A stretch of 64,000 nt of DNA from Merluccius polli. Taxonomy: Eukaryota > Chordata > Actinopteri > Gadiformes > Merlucciidae. How positions within the stretch are numbered: the first letter of the stretch is position 1; each line of letters opens with the position of its first letter. The notes beneath the pieces are model-generated. The model made no database searches, was not told where the DNA came from, and saw nothing but the letters and a program-made list of their open reading frames with translations. Both the position numbers and the translations under genes were made by a program. Location of the stretch: contig JAOPHQ010002008.1 in NCBI GenBank assembly GCA_030340625.1, forward strand, positions 56,001-120,000, given 5' to 3'. This document shows positions 37,979 to 52,291 of the stretch, piece by piece.

Positions 37979-38104
37979 TCACTTGGTCTGTTGGTAGGTG
38001 TAGGCAGCGTGCTCCCCTGTGCTGTCCACCGCTAGGGCCTGCTGTCCGCCACCGTCCTGCGAGGACGGAGGCGCCGTCTGCGGCGAGGCTTCCGTCACCA
38101 TGCC
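37979..38104 (-). CDS. rbms3: rbms3 terminal coding exon with stop
   Basis: The exon has 41 codons plus TGA, with acceptor GGTCCCACAG. It encodes GMVTEASPQTAPPSSQDGGG, QQALAVDS, then TGEHAAYTYQQTK. The end resembles the RBMS3 C-terminus (AYSYQQSK). Confidence 0.93.
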   Translation of the reverse strand, partial: GMVTEASPQTAPPSSQDGGGQQALAVDSTGEHAAYTYQQTK

Positions 38105-39207
38105 CTGTGGGACCCCAAATGTTCACACCTGCGTCAGCATGTACGTCAAAAGACGCGCAATCCTCCCCAGTGGTTAGCAACGCGCCGGCGCCGGTCTCTG
38201 CCGAGGTAGGCGTCAAACATTTTCTAGGAAAAATGAAACACGGAAAAAAAAACCCCACCTGGTTCTTCTTCCTCATGAAGAGGGAATCCCCTTTCTTTAT
38301 ATTTAGGTTACGCAACTTCAAATACCTGTGACTCAGTTAGAGAGGACTGTTTTCTTAACCCTCTCAACCCTCTTCTTCACAGCTAAAATGACCAACGAGT
38401 TGGTTCATGTCTGCATTCAAACCCTACCGGTTTACAAGAGTGGCTAGATGACTAAACCATACGAATATAACCACTGTATGCTAACGATATCGACAGTAAA
38501 GACACACACAGATAAATCACACCAATTCACATCTGACCTAATGTCCCTGTTAGCATCTGGGGTAAGCAACAGATGATGAGCCGTCATTCTGTCATTTTGG
38601 TTCATTTTGAGAATGGCCAATATAGTGGTAGTCTCATATCACACTTTAGATTAATCTTAAGTCTGTTGTGGTTAGATTAATGATGACAGACAAGCTTAAA
38701 TCTGGGTGAACGGGGCATTTCACTTTCTTTGGCTTCATATTTGTTTTGACTAATCATAGTGGGGCCGGGGATCTGTAAGTGATCTCAGCCTGCACTAGCA
38801 AACTGTAAATAAGTGTCTGTAAAGGTTTCAAATCGTCATTTGACTGGCCACCGTAAAAATAGACGTATTCAAATCCCCTTCTGAAAGCTTCACCCATCCG
38901 TAACGAAGCAGGCAACAAGGCCTAACTCAGCCCCATTGCGGTGTCTGGCTTCCCCCAGAAGCGCTGCTATAACGTAGTGGGACTGCTGGATCCCAGATTA
39001 ACATGGAGGGGATGTGGTGATCTTACCTCCATGGAGATGGCGGTGGCAGGCACGGCAGTGTACTGGGGGATGTAGGTTCCTTGCATAGGAGCAGCAGCTG
39101 CGGCCGCCATGTACTGCACACACAGTGGAGCAGGGGAGAGGGGCGGTAAGGTACACAGAGAGCACACAAGAGGCATCGTGGACACTGAGCAGAGAACTAA
39201 TAATATA

Positions 39208-39248
<41 letters not shown>

Positions 39249-39279
39249 TATATTTCTGATATATATATTTCTGATATGT

Positions 39280-39313
<34 letters not shown>

Positions 39314-39430
39314 ACTATAACTGTGGAGTGTGTCAGATTGATTAGACTCTAGGGCTGGGTGGGGCTGCATACCTGTGGTGCATGAGCAGTCATGGCACCC
39401 AGGATAAACCAGATATGACCCACACACACT

Positions 39431-39483
<53 letters not shown>

Positions 39484-40817
39484 CCATCTACTCTTGACTT
39501 GTACCATCTTGCCAACATCAATAAACTGATTGTATCCAACATCAACCGGTGTCCCGTGTTGGAGGAGCCCCGCAAAGCCACCTAGGTGGGGTGTAGCAGG
39601 GGTCGACCGCCACAACGACGTGTGTAAAGTGGGTGTGAGCTTGCGTGTGTCTGCGTATGAATGTGCATGACACACAGACTTACATTTACGTTTTACATTT
39701 ACTGTATAATGTTTTCCAATAAGTGTCTCGTAAGCCCAATCGGGCTGGGCATTATTTATGATGTCATCATATATCAGGAGGATATGACATCTATAGCCTC
39801 CTTATTGACTTGTATCTGGCCGGAGCCCAAGTCATGCGTATTCATAGGCATTACATGTTATGTCACAATATAACCCAATTGTGCCTTGGTTGGGTGTTCC
39901 TGGAAAATGTGTTGGAATTGAATACATATTCCTGGCACAGATTACAGCAACAATGGTGAGCTAGTGAACCATGTATCGAAAGTAGCTCCTGTTCACAATA
40001 TAATCAGAAGGCCTACTATTTAAGATTTGCTTCACTATTTATTCATTATTCCACATAATGCATGTTCTTGCGTCATTTCAATACATATTTTTGACAAATA
40101 ATGCAATTGCCTCTCGGATTTTTATGACTCTGTATCCATGTCACTTTTTTTTGGACAATCTGCCGTGTGTGAAATAGCTCATAACATATCCTAGCAATAA
40201 TAATGTGTTGCATGCATTTCTCTTCATCATTCCCTACTGCTTTAATTTGGTGTGCCTTGGACTCCTTGATGGCATTGTGGTGAGACTTAGCGCCAAAAAG
40301 CTTAGGAGCCATTGGTCTAGGCTGTATTCACAACCACACTTCCCTGAGGAAGGACCACACCTGTTCCTTATGGTTGTTGATCGTCAGATCATGTAATACA
40401 ATGGATTACGTCCAGTGGCTCAGAGGTCAAAGTGAACAACAAACATGTTTTGCCTCACTGAACCAGCCTGGCAAACAGTGAAAACACAGATTCTAGTCTT
40501 CTGGTGACATAGACCAGACGTCTGCCTGGTCTCAGAACTATGTTTAGTCATGAAAACACACGCGACAAGTGAGGCTTCTCGTGTGTATATTCCGTGTTGT
40601 CGGCGAGTGGAAAATCAGGCTAAAATCGTGTGACCGTGTGAACTCTGCATTTCGTGTGACACACAGACAGACAGACAAGGACTGGAGGAGGGGACTCACG
40701 GTGCCGGAGGTACCCAGGGAGAGGTGGCTCATCTGCTGGTTGAGGGGCGCCATGAGGCTGGAGGGCTGCAGGGACAGACTGGGCTCAATGGCTGCTGTCG
40801 GTGTGATCACAGCACCC

Positions 40818-40864
<47 letters not shown>

Positions 40865-41853
40865 AATACAGTGTATACAAACCAACTAAACCCACTTACA
40901 TATGACCTACATCACTTCAATAGGTTTAAAATATGTCCTGTGTGTGTATCTGTGTGTCCAGTGGGCCTACGAGTGGACTCAGCTCAGGGACGCCTATAGC
41001 TCTGTCCTCACAGGACTTTTTATTGGACATGTGGATATCATCTTATCCGCTCACACACCGACGAACTGCCAGGCGGTTGGTGTTTACACCAAGCGCTAGC
41101 TGGCCAACATCTTGATGCGCTGCACTTGGCTGTTGCTTCACTTCGCTGTGAACGCAGACGCTGAGCTACGAGCCAAACGCACACACACACACCTGGGGCT
41201 GCGGTTTGGAAGCGCTTCTTTGAACCCAATCGATTTCTATTGGGGATTGTTCCTCTCAGGAGGTTCACTAGCAGGTCAGCAGTGATGAGTGTGCTTGTGT
41301 CTGTTACAGTAGAGTCTTGCAGTGTTGGACCTGACTGTCACTGTGTCTGTTACAGTACAGTCCTGAGTGTTGGAGCAGACACTTCGTCTTTCCCATGACC
41401 CGAAGTCTGCCGCTTCTCCTGCTGCCAGCTACGACACGCTACCGCCACTCATGGGAACATTCACTCAGCACGTGCACACACACGCACTGAGATCACACAC
41501 GCACTGAGATCACACATGCACACACAGACACACACACACACACACACACACGCATAATTTAACACCACTTAAAATTACACTGGGTTCCTTGGCTCATGTT
41601 GGATCCAGGTAATGTTTTGGTTTTCCATCCCCAGCCGCTGTACTCTGACATGCGTGACAACAGACTGTAGGAAATGTGTTTCGTATTTAGACCGAAAAGC
41701 ACAAGTCAAAACGAAACCACCAGAAAACACCAGCTAGCGCGTGCCAGCGCACACCGTGCCACACAATGAGAGATACTATATTAATGATTACGGATTAGTA
41801 ATGATCCCAGTTCTCATGAGTTCATGGTGTTGCGGTTAAAAATCCAGACACCC

Positions 41854-41911
<58 letters not shown>

Positions 41912-42496
41912 GACTGGCAGACAGTGGTTGTTTAGTTTTAAGCGTGTATTACTGCAGCACTTTGTAGTGTATTTACAATGGTGGAGCTGTCTGATTACCT
42001 CTGATGCTGACACATACACACACACAAAGGGCTTTTATTAAGATGCATGTGAGGGATATCGCATGCAATGCACAGACACTAAAACACACACACACACACA
42101 AAATATCTGTGATCAAACAAAAGGCTGATTGTCCCTATGTTACCATTCTGAGGGCTGAGATAACCGTTGAGCTGCGCTTTACCTGACAACCCCCCCCCCC
42201 CCCCCCCCTTTCTCTCACTCGCTCTCTCTTCCATTGGTCTGCGCCCATGGATTTCAACAGGTATTTGCCTGGAGGAGCCGTTCCTTTGTGTGTCGCGTCG
42301 CAGTCCCAGCTAAACTCCCCCTCTCCTCCACGTGCAGCCCCCCCCCCCCCCCCCCCCCCCCAAACCTCCTTTGCCAGTCTTTCCCTGCCTTCCTCTTAAG
42401 GTTAATGCATTCCTCTCTTGTACCGGGAGAGTGGGGTCGGTGGTGTGTGTGTGTGTGTGTGGGGGGGGGGGGAACCCATACATTCCACGCGGCACT

Positions 42497-42539
<43 letters not shown>

Positions 42540-43335
42540 GGGGGGGGGGACATAATGCATGTGCAACAAACATAATGCATTGTTTTGACATAATGATATA
42601 ATGACATAATGCAACAAACACACATACACATGTAATTGTACAGTACATTTGCATCGTTTGTGACCCGCCGCGACGTGCTCCACCATGTTCTCCATGATGT
42701 CACGGCTTCATCTAGAACTGAACCTGTCACTCTCCTGCTGCAGGACCGCTTGCTGTCACGGCTTGCGCAGGGAGGTGAACCCAAATGCAGAGCTCAGACT
42801 CAGGGTCGGCGCGAAAGGAAGCTTTACTTGATGAAAACAGGCAGACGGAAACGAACCTTCGAACAAACAGGGAACCGACAAAGTGGGGCAGAAACGAGGG
42901 AACTTAAATACATGGAACAGAGGTGAACAGAATGGGTGAATCAGAATGAGTACATAACACAGGTAACGAACATGACACTAACGACACAGAGAAAAAAACG
43001 GCGGTGAGCGGGATCGTTACACTTGCACAAACACAGCAGTTCCCTACGGCTGAAGTTGTGTTTAAAACCAGGGCGGAGATATATAACTACCTTAAATGGG
43101 GCCTTTAAGGTAGTTTGACTCAATTCAAGATCGAAACCAAGCAGAAGTGTGTGTGTGTGTGTTGCAACCATAAAGCCGCCACATAAACAAGAATAAAAGG
43201 AAAGAACCAATAAAAACGTTTACAGACATCGCACTGTGATACATCTGCATTAAGGTAGCAATAATGGCCTGGGCTTGTACAGTTCCTTCTAGCTGAGGAA
43301 TACCCTCCCTCCCTCCCTCCCTCCCTCCCTCCCTC

Positions 43336-43389
<54 letters not shown>

Positions 43390-46300
43390 TGCCTGGAAGG
43401 GTTTTAATTGCAGAGGCGGTTGGGGCGTCCAGAGTGGCACAATAAGCCATTATTCCTGCTGCGTGTGACGGGGACTTTTGGGAGAAGTGGATAGGAGCAG
43501 GTAAGAGGATCCTAGGGAGCTGTGATCGTGACGTGCTGTTGGGGATATTTTTATTAGTTTTTTTTTTTTTAATTTTGTGTCTGCTGTTTTCCTTCACATT
43601 GTTCTCACACTCAATTTATCAACTTGTATAAGATACCCCCCCCCCCCCCCCCCCCCCCGCCGCCACCACCCCCCATCCTTGCACCACACACACACACACA
43701 TCCTTTCAATTCTCCCTTTCTCTCTCTCTCTCTGCCTTTTTTAATGCAGCTTGTACTTGATCTCTCTTTCACATTCTCTTTGTGTATCTTAACTTCTATT
43801 TATTATGCTACTCCAATTTTCCTGCCACATTATTCTTTTCTATGCTTTCTCCCCCCTCCCCCCCCCCCCTCTCTCTCTCTCCTCTCTTTGTCTTTATATC
43901 AGTTATGCTCTCTGTCACATCTCCCGGTAAAAGCTGCTTATTAGACGGGACATTTGTAATAAAGCACATTCACAGAAATGTATTATCCTCTCACAAAAAA
44001 AAGTTAGATTTGACACGTCGGCAGAAGATTATAGAATATATTTTGAGTTGTTAAAAAGAGAAAGTGTGAGGAGAGAGTGGGAGATAAAGTAATTAATAAA
44101 ATGAAATAAATCAATTTGTCAAGTTGAACTGTTTCATATGCCAGCATGCATTCAAACTCTCCATGTTCTGTCTCTTCCATCTCTCCATGGCAGATTAGTC
44201 CAGCCAACAGACGTTTCTAGGTCTTGTAGGTTAAAAAAGGCAAGTGAATCCAGATGACAGATATATCGCTGCCTTACACCACCCGGGGGACGGGTGCAGA
44301 TTAACTAATTTTAGATATGATTAACTGTTGGCTCAAAGCTATATGGTGTTAAAACCAGTAAAATTGGTTGCCAATCTGGCAATCTGGCAATCTGGCATGG
44401 AGAGCCAGCACCGATTTATGAGACAGACAGTAAAACAGCTAGGGAAACATCTGAACTTGACTATATTAAATTACAAAATGGAATGGAAAAAAGGAGGGCG
44501 AACTGCCCTTAACCTGTCTCCAGACTCCTTTCTTTTTCTTGCAAAGAGTCATGTCTGTGGTCTCCAGTCATGTCCAACATACATGTCTTATGATTGCTGT
44601 ACCTGCAGTTGCACGTTTGAAGCAGTAGGGGGAGAACTTTCCTAAATAATCGGCGGTTGCCTGGTTGCAGTGGGTTACAGTGTGCCATGCTGTTAGTAAA
44701 GGGCTCCTTGAAGAAGGTTACCCACTGGCTGATTCAGCAGACAGGAGGTTTGGCATACCGATTTGACCTGAGTTCATCTAACGTGCACGGCCAACCTCCA
44801 CATCTCTAGGAACTGCGAGGTGTCCGGGACATGATGCATTAATGCATCCGCCCTCTTTCCCTGTGCATTTTTATTTAATTAACAGGGTACTTACAATTTT
44901 AAATTATTCACAGCGGTTGAGTTATTCTCTCATTTGCATTCATCCTTAGTCACTCTGGATAAAGTGTTAATGTGATGTAAATGATATGTAAGTAACGTGA
45001 GCGAGACTAACCCCACTACCCGCCTTTCTTCTGGGAAAATCTCCATTGTTCACCACGGATAAAAGATTAAAATGTGTACATTTTTGGACAGTTTGATGTC
45101 AATGTCGGAAATGTGATCTGCATTTAATGAGCTCATGTGTTTTGGTATTATTTTATCTAGTGAGAGCTTAGCCTCACTATAGCTAGCCCTTCTATTATAT
45201 GGCTCATTGGTATCCATTGTTTTTTTTTCTTCTGTTAGTATTGTATTAAGTATTGAAGACAGATGCCTCAGATGCTTGAGTCAGGTCAGAAATATAGACA
45301 ATATATGTATACCATCGTGAACAAATTAAATCTCGCAATAAAATAGACACAGAAAAGCAACGGTGCACCGACACATCTGCACATAACTGTGAAAAGCAAT
45401 CCCATGGAGAATACTACGCTGAAATGTTGACTTTCATTTGAATACTTAAAGTGACTTTCATTTGAATACTTACAGTTGGTTGCATGACATACTGTTGGTG
45501 TGGCATCCAAGATGTACTCTGAACCTGAGAAGAAAGGATCCATATTGGAGTATTAGAAAGTATGAGTGAGCAGAGTACAAGAGCAGATGAAACGGAGAAC
45601 AAAAATATGTGGAGTGAAATGACATTAACACCATGTTGGTGTGAATGTGGAGAAAGGGAGAAACGGGTGAGGAGGAGGAGAAAAATAAATTAAAAGAGGG
45701 AAAATGGAATAGAACAAATGTACGACTGTAAGAACAAAGTGGGTGGGAACAGAGAGAAGGGGCAGAAGTGAAGAGTACCAGAGAACGAACGAAGATAAAA
45801 GGACGGAAACGAGAAGATTGGACAAGAAAAATAAGAGTGAGGAGAAAATGAATGTTTAGTCGCAACCCTTCACAAGCCCATTTTCAAAGCCCTGCTCCCT
45901 GCGTAAAATTAGAGAATATTACACCATGAGTTGAGGGTGCCAGTATTAGCGATGCTGTAATAACAGGCGGATAGAGAGAGACGGTAGAGAGCGGTACACC
46001 AACAATTACTGACTCGCAACAGACGTTTCATCATCAAAGCCAAAATATCTGCACTTTTATCTCCCATCGTTTCCCTGCACCAACTCCTAACACCGACACC
46101 TCCCTTATAGCCGCCGCTCTCCGCTGTCCGCTTCATATGGCGATTTGCTGCGTGACGCGCACCTCGGAAATGCCGATGATCTGCGAGCAGAGTGCGCCGA
46201 CTGCCCGTCCGCAGCAACGTTACGGCTGACTATAAATGTTGTGGCGTCACGGCGACTATACATTTTGCCCAAGGTATGACTGTCACACATCGCATGTATG

Positions 46301-48167
46301 AACATTTGAATTGGTGGTGGCGGTTGTGGTGGTTGGGCAGAATAGCGTAGCAGCTGGTGAGTTCCTGGTTTGATCCACGCTGTCCCTGGCCTACGTGTGG
46401 AAATCCTTGCGCAGCGATGCCTAACCCGGACCAGCATCTGTATTCCCGGTGAGTTGCTTCGGATAAAAGCAGGCAGAAAACTGTGATTTGAATCTGGACT
46501 CAAAGCCTTTGAGCAAACAAGGGTCTTAGGTATACCTGCCTGGTGCCATCTTTACTTTCTGGCTGAACTTCTTAACTGTATGAACTTGCGGTGTGTTCAG
46601 CGATGCCCTGCGCACCGAGCTCTGTGGTAAAGGGCCTGACCAAAGCCCTGGCGTTCACCCGGGCCATTCTCCGCGTACCTCGGTTTTTTAATAAGGACTT
46701 TCTGGACACATGGCTGCAGCTCAAAGGGCCTTTTTTTTTTTATTTCACTTTTTTTTGCTGAAAAACTGAAAACTTTAGCGACTGTACTGGATGAGGTTCC
46801 CAGGAGGCGCAGGCGTTCGACTGAGAGACTAGAGCTGCTGTGTCCACATTCAGTTATCATTGCATGGTCAAAGTCACTTAGATCCCCCATCTTTCATCGC
46901 CGTTACATTTGAGACGCTGCCGTGTGATTGGCTGTTCGGCTATTTGCCTAATGAGCAGGTGTACCTAATGAAATGGCCGCCGAGTGAACGCTTTGACATT
47001 CATTTCACGGCGGACAGTCCGATGTGGTGGTCCTGCAGATGTCTGTGTACACATACAGGGATTTCTATGGTCTAAGGTCCACAATTCTGCATTTGCTGTA
47101 CAGTCGCCGTAGAGCCGCCGCGTAATTTAATCCATGCACCAATGACATTACAGTCGTGCGCTGTGTGGACGCCCCAAAACCGGCCGGGGTCCAAAATAGC
47201 AGCACTCACCTGATACGTGGAAACAGGAGAGGCAGCAATGAAGGGCGTGATGGATGTCTGTGCAATCATCCGATTGGTAGAGATGCTGTATGGCGAAGAG
47301 TAGAACCTATTGGGGGGGGGGAAGACAACAGCACATGGCAGAGTTAGCATGTAGCACGTGGCTAGCTTATTCCTTAGCCCGTGCCAAGTTGAATGAAACA
47401 CATTTGAACACACAATCCCTTCAGCACAATAGTTTAGGGTTTGTTAACACAGCGACTCACTGGAAACATGACTTTGTATTTGTACATAGAAAAGGCAAAA
47501 GGCTTGTACAGATGTTTTGTTATCTGTTTTTTAGGAAGGTGAGGCTAGCGACATGCGCTGTTGACCTGCAATCGGACACAGCAACACAATGTGCCCACTC
47601 TGGCCCATGGAAACCTCGCCAAGTGTATACCGAGTCATTTAAAAGGGTTGGATAGTGTCGTAGCTAGGGCGCTTAGGTTTGACCCCCAGTGTCCTCAGCC
47701 TACCTGTAGTGGTACAATGTAGGGCTGTCTCACTCCCTACCAGCACCACAAATTCACCCGATAAGAATCTGTTTATTGACTTTAAGTCACTCATACATCA
47801 TAAATATAAAAGTGCAATTTCCATTTTGTATGTAATGAGGGGACCAGAGGGGCCTGAGAAGTATATGTATTTTTATTTTTCCCAGGAGCCTGGCAGAGGA
47901 GAGGATTTTGACGGCTGTCTCTCGCAACATCGTTGCGTGTGATTTTAAACAGAATACCAAATACCCAAATGAAATCCACCTACATCACGGCTGCTATGGG
48001 AGAAATGCTTGCGACTATAAATGCCATGCGTTAACTAATGTGAGCTCATCACACGTCTATGTTTGTGAAGAGCCCCTACTCTTTGTCCTGCTTTATATGC
48101 AGCGTTTGATCCTGCTTGCACCAACACAACACAATTTATGCTTGCACTGTAAAGGTGTTTTGTGTAC

Positions 48168-48221
<54 letters not shown>

Positions 48222-51200
48222 CAGAAAGAGAGAGCGCTAGCTTAGTGAGCATTTTGTAAAAAAATAAAAATAAAACCCCAACCACTTTATGTGCCCACCT
48301 GCGCATGCTGTTGCATGTTGCTGCTAAAGTCCCCATCGCTAACATCTGCATTGAGGAAGACCGTTTACTCTTGTACCCTTTCACTGTCCTTCGGTTTTTG
48401 CATCATCTCTCTCTCTCGCTCTCTCTCTCTCCCCCCCCCCCCTTCTTCCATTTCCACTCCCTGGGCCCTGCGGCAGCGTCTGGCCGAGGCTGCCAGTGCT
48501 TTATTTATCATTGTGTATCCAGAGAGGACATGTTTCATCCGCCTGAGCCGCGTTCCGGTGCCCGATCGATCCAACAGTGCGCTGAATAATGGAGCAAAAA
48601 GGAGGCGGAGAAGGTGAGAGAGGGGGAGAGGACGAGAGAGCGAGAGACATTACCGTACTACCTTGAACACAGCCAAGTTTCTATAAAACAGCACTTACTG
48701 CAATACAAGTGTTGCTCGGCTCGACGAGCGGGGAGCCAGGAAGTAAAGAGCGAGAGCATCTTTTGTTCATTTCCAAACGGATTGCACAAATTGCTCCGAT
48801 ACAGATACCATGGACGGGAAACACTTGAAAATGCATGCATGCAGCTTAGTAAAAATGTCCTCATTGTCTTCATTTTGAAAACACGGCACCAAAGTATAAA
48901 AGGCCCCAGGCTTTTGTCCCAGTTTACAAGACAAGACATTATGAGCAGCACAATACGATGTGGACCAAGTGGCTGATTCAATTCAAGCAGCGTTCAAGTG
49001 CAGATTTTCTTTTCATTAGTGGGTAACGGCACAACAACCAAGAATGCTCTGTGGCATTGCGACCGACATCAAGGATGCGCGGTTCTCCAAAGGGCAAGAT
49101 AGGTCTAAGGGTTACCGGTTTAGATGTTCGAGACCCAGCTGGGAGGTTGTTGGTTCAAACCCCAATGTCTGCAGTCTACCCTTGAGCAAGATGCCCAACC
49201 CTTATCTGCTCAATAATGACGTATATAATAATAATATTAATAATTATTATTATATATAATCCCTGTAAGTCGCATTGGATAAAAGCGTCTGCTAATTGAA
49301 TAAGTGTGTCGACATGCCCAGGGACTGCGGGTGGAAATGAGCATGTAGCTAAATCTGGTACAATGCATCTCTTCTTCTCGGCCAAATTAACGTTTTTCTA
49401 TATGGTCCCTGACAAATTAATGTAATAAACTAAACGAAATAGTAATATAGTAATCGCACAAAAACGGGAGTTGCTAGGATGCTAACACGCACCCTTTAGC
49501 TCCTCTGCTCTGTCACGCGGACTCGCCTCGGATATGTTCGCTACGAGGCAGGACACCGTCTGTCTGTGTGTCTGTGTGTGGTCCCGCTTCTTCTGAGACT
49601 TGGGAATGCTTAAGGATGACACGCTCTACTTGGCGGTGCGCAGCCCCAGCGGCCGACAGCGATTGGCACACGAGGTGGAGTGGTTACTTCAGCAGTTCAG
49701 AACCGCTCTGGAATGGGCAATTTAGCCAGAGAATTAAACAAGTCATGAAATATTACTGGTGGTGATACAGCCGTGGTTGCGTTGCGGTTCACTTTGGAGG
49801 ATAGTGCGCAATGTTGATTCTTATTCGGTCGTATTACATAACCAGCTAAACCTAACGTTCACGTGCATTTTAACCGCTAAGGCGAGCCTGCCTCTCACTT
49901 GTCTTTTGGCCTCCCTTTAAAAAGACTCAAAAATATTGCACTAATGAAGAAACCTCTCTGCAGCCAGAGTAGGCCTATATCCCGGCTAGGGTAAGGGTGG
50001 AGCGTGGAAACAGAGATAAAACAGAGACCTCAAGGACTCCAATCAGCCTAACCAGTAAGTCCTTAGAGTCGGGGAACAATCCGCACAGCGCCATGAAAAG
50101 CACCTGTGACGGTCATGTGTGTCGTCATTTTCCCATGGCTGTGCATCTTCCGCGGAAAGTTTCTCTTTGTGTGAGGTGCCGTGCGGAGAAAACTAAATAA
50201 AACACACGTTTAACCGAACTCGTGGCGCGTCGGCTCCATCTGTTTTCATGACTGTTACAGTAATCTATGACCTGCATTAGCGCTACTGTATTACTGTCAC
50301 TGATGAATACAAACCATTGGAACACAAGCCGGGCCAGTCAATAGGACTGCCTGATTGTGTTCATTGTATTTTTCATTAGTGTGATATGTATTGAGAGGGA
50401 GAGGGAGAGGGGGAGAGAGAGAGCGAGAGAGAGACGCTCAACAGAGGACAGCGCCAAGGTTATTGATGAGGGCTATTAAGCCCCGGGCAGCTGGCTGTCA
50501 ATAGCCAATGTAACGGCACACGTTGAGACAATATACTAAATGTACAATTAAGAGCGTACCATTGCTATGGGATGAAGTTAAAGTGCGACCCTTGGGTGTG
50601 ACCGACAAAGCACTGAGAAAGACCCCCCACACGTTGTCTGCTACATCTTTTTTATACTGGCAAGTGTGTGTGTGTTTGTGTGTATGTGTATGCGTGTGTT
50701 AGTGTGTGTGTACGTGTGCATGCATGCATGCATGCATGCATGCATGTGCGTGTGATTTTATTTGATGCCATGTTTTACGATAAATCTTATTTTAATGTTT
50801 CCTTTCGCTGGACTTTTCATAATTACATAATTACAAAGTGTTATGATACATAAAACAATAACATATCCATGAATAATACATACACATATGTTATACATAC
50901 GTACATGCATCCATAATGGATTCTTCTCACAGATAATACATACATAATGGCTTTTCGGCGGTGCTCATACATTAAAAATTGAGCCATTGTTGAGCGTTAT
51001 CCTGTTTTGTGCACGTATATATAAATAGGATATTCATGTGGTTATCTGTGTGTATGTGTAAGTGTGTGTGTGTCTGAGTGTGTTTGAGTGTGTCTGTGTG
51101 TGGGTGGCCGGGGATGTGGAAAACAGTGAGAAGATGATCTCGAGGAAGAGATGCAAAAAATGGCGAGAGAAACAGAGAGATAATGGCGATCCAAAACGGA

Positions 51201-51303
51201 GTGATAAGAAATACACAAGGAGACAGCACACACACAAGAGAGAGAGAGAGAGAGAGAGACAGAAACAGAGAAAGAGAGCGAGAGACAGAGAAAGAGCGAG
51301 AGA

Positions 51304-51340
<37 letters not shown>

Positions 51341-51361
51341 CGAGAGAGACAGAGAGACAGA

Positions 51362-51393
<32 letters not shown>

Positions 51394-52245
51394 CAGAGAG
51401 AGAGAGACAGAGAGAGACAGAGACAGAGAGAGAGAGAGAGAGAGAGGGTGGCGGTCGAGAGGATGTCCTGTCACCCTGATAAATGAGGGGGGCCACGGTA
51501 TGAGCTCAAAGTGGCGTGGGCTTGTAGGGACTTGTAGCTTGTAGGGACACATGTTTCCAATAAGATTTGGTTCTGCATCAGCAAAAACAAGCAAACAAAC
51601 CAGGGAAATCCAGCCTGCCAAGAGAGGGACAGAGGAAAGGGGGAAAAAACGGCAAATTTTTCCCCCTTTCCTCCGTCTCTCTGTCTCTCTCGCTCTCTGA
51701 CTTTACTTGTTCTTTGCTGCCTCACCCTCCTCTTGACCTCCACCTGCTCTCCCTTTTTTCTGAAGGTTTCTCTTCTCCTCCCTAATTAGCCTAATTAGCA
51801 TTTCAGTGTAATTAAGAGCTGAGCGGGAGGATGCTCTATGACCTCACAGAGAATAGGGCTTGAAGAAGAAGCCTGCGGGCCAAGTTTACTTTCTGCGTTT
51901 TAATACTCATAAACAACGCATAATAGCACAGCCTTCATAGCTGCAATGCGATGAAAAAACAAACAAAGTTAAGTTTACCCAAGTTGTAAATTGTGTTTGA
52001 TTTAATGATCCTTGGACTGAAAATGACATGGCCAAAAAAATTAAAAAATACAGCAGGTGCGCCTGTGTTTGGACAATGATAGGAGTCTAAAAATGTGAAC
52101 TTGAGTCAGTGAATCAACATAATTGCAAGACGGAGTGCCTTAAGAAGTAGCAGACATAAATCCTTAACCCAGAGTGGTCCAGGGTTGAAGAGGCTTTTAA
52201 ATGATAAGACAATTCATTAAGACAGAATAGGAGAAGACATGTACA

Positions 52246-52291
<46 letters not shown>

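Noticed and set aside
47645..47735. Third tRNA-SINE (GTAGCTAGGGCGCTTAGGTT, TTTGACCCCCAG)
   Set aside because: A B-box-like string is present, but the body and tail are not convincing, so it was left out of the features.
51034..51621. 195-residue serine/leucine-rich minus frame
   Set aside because: Translation of the GA/CT tract; no domain and lies within an rbms3 intron.
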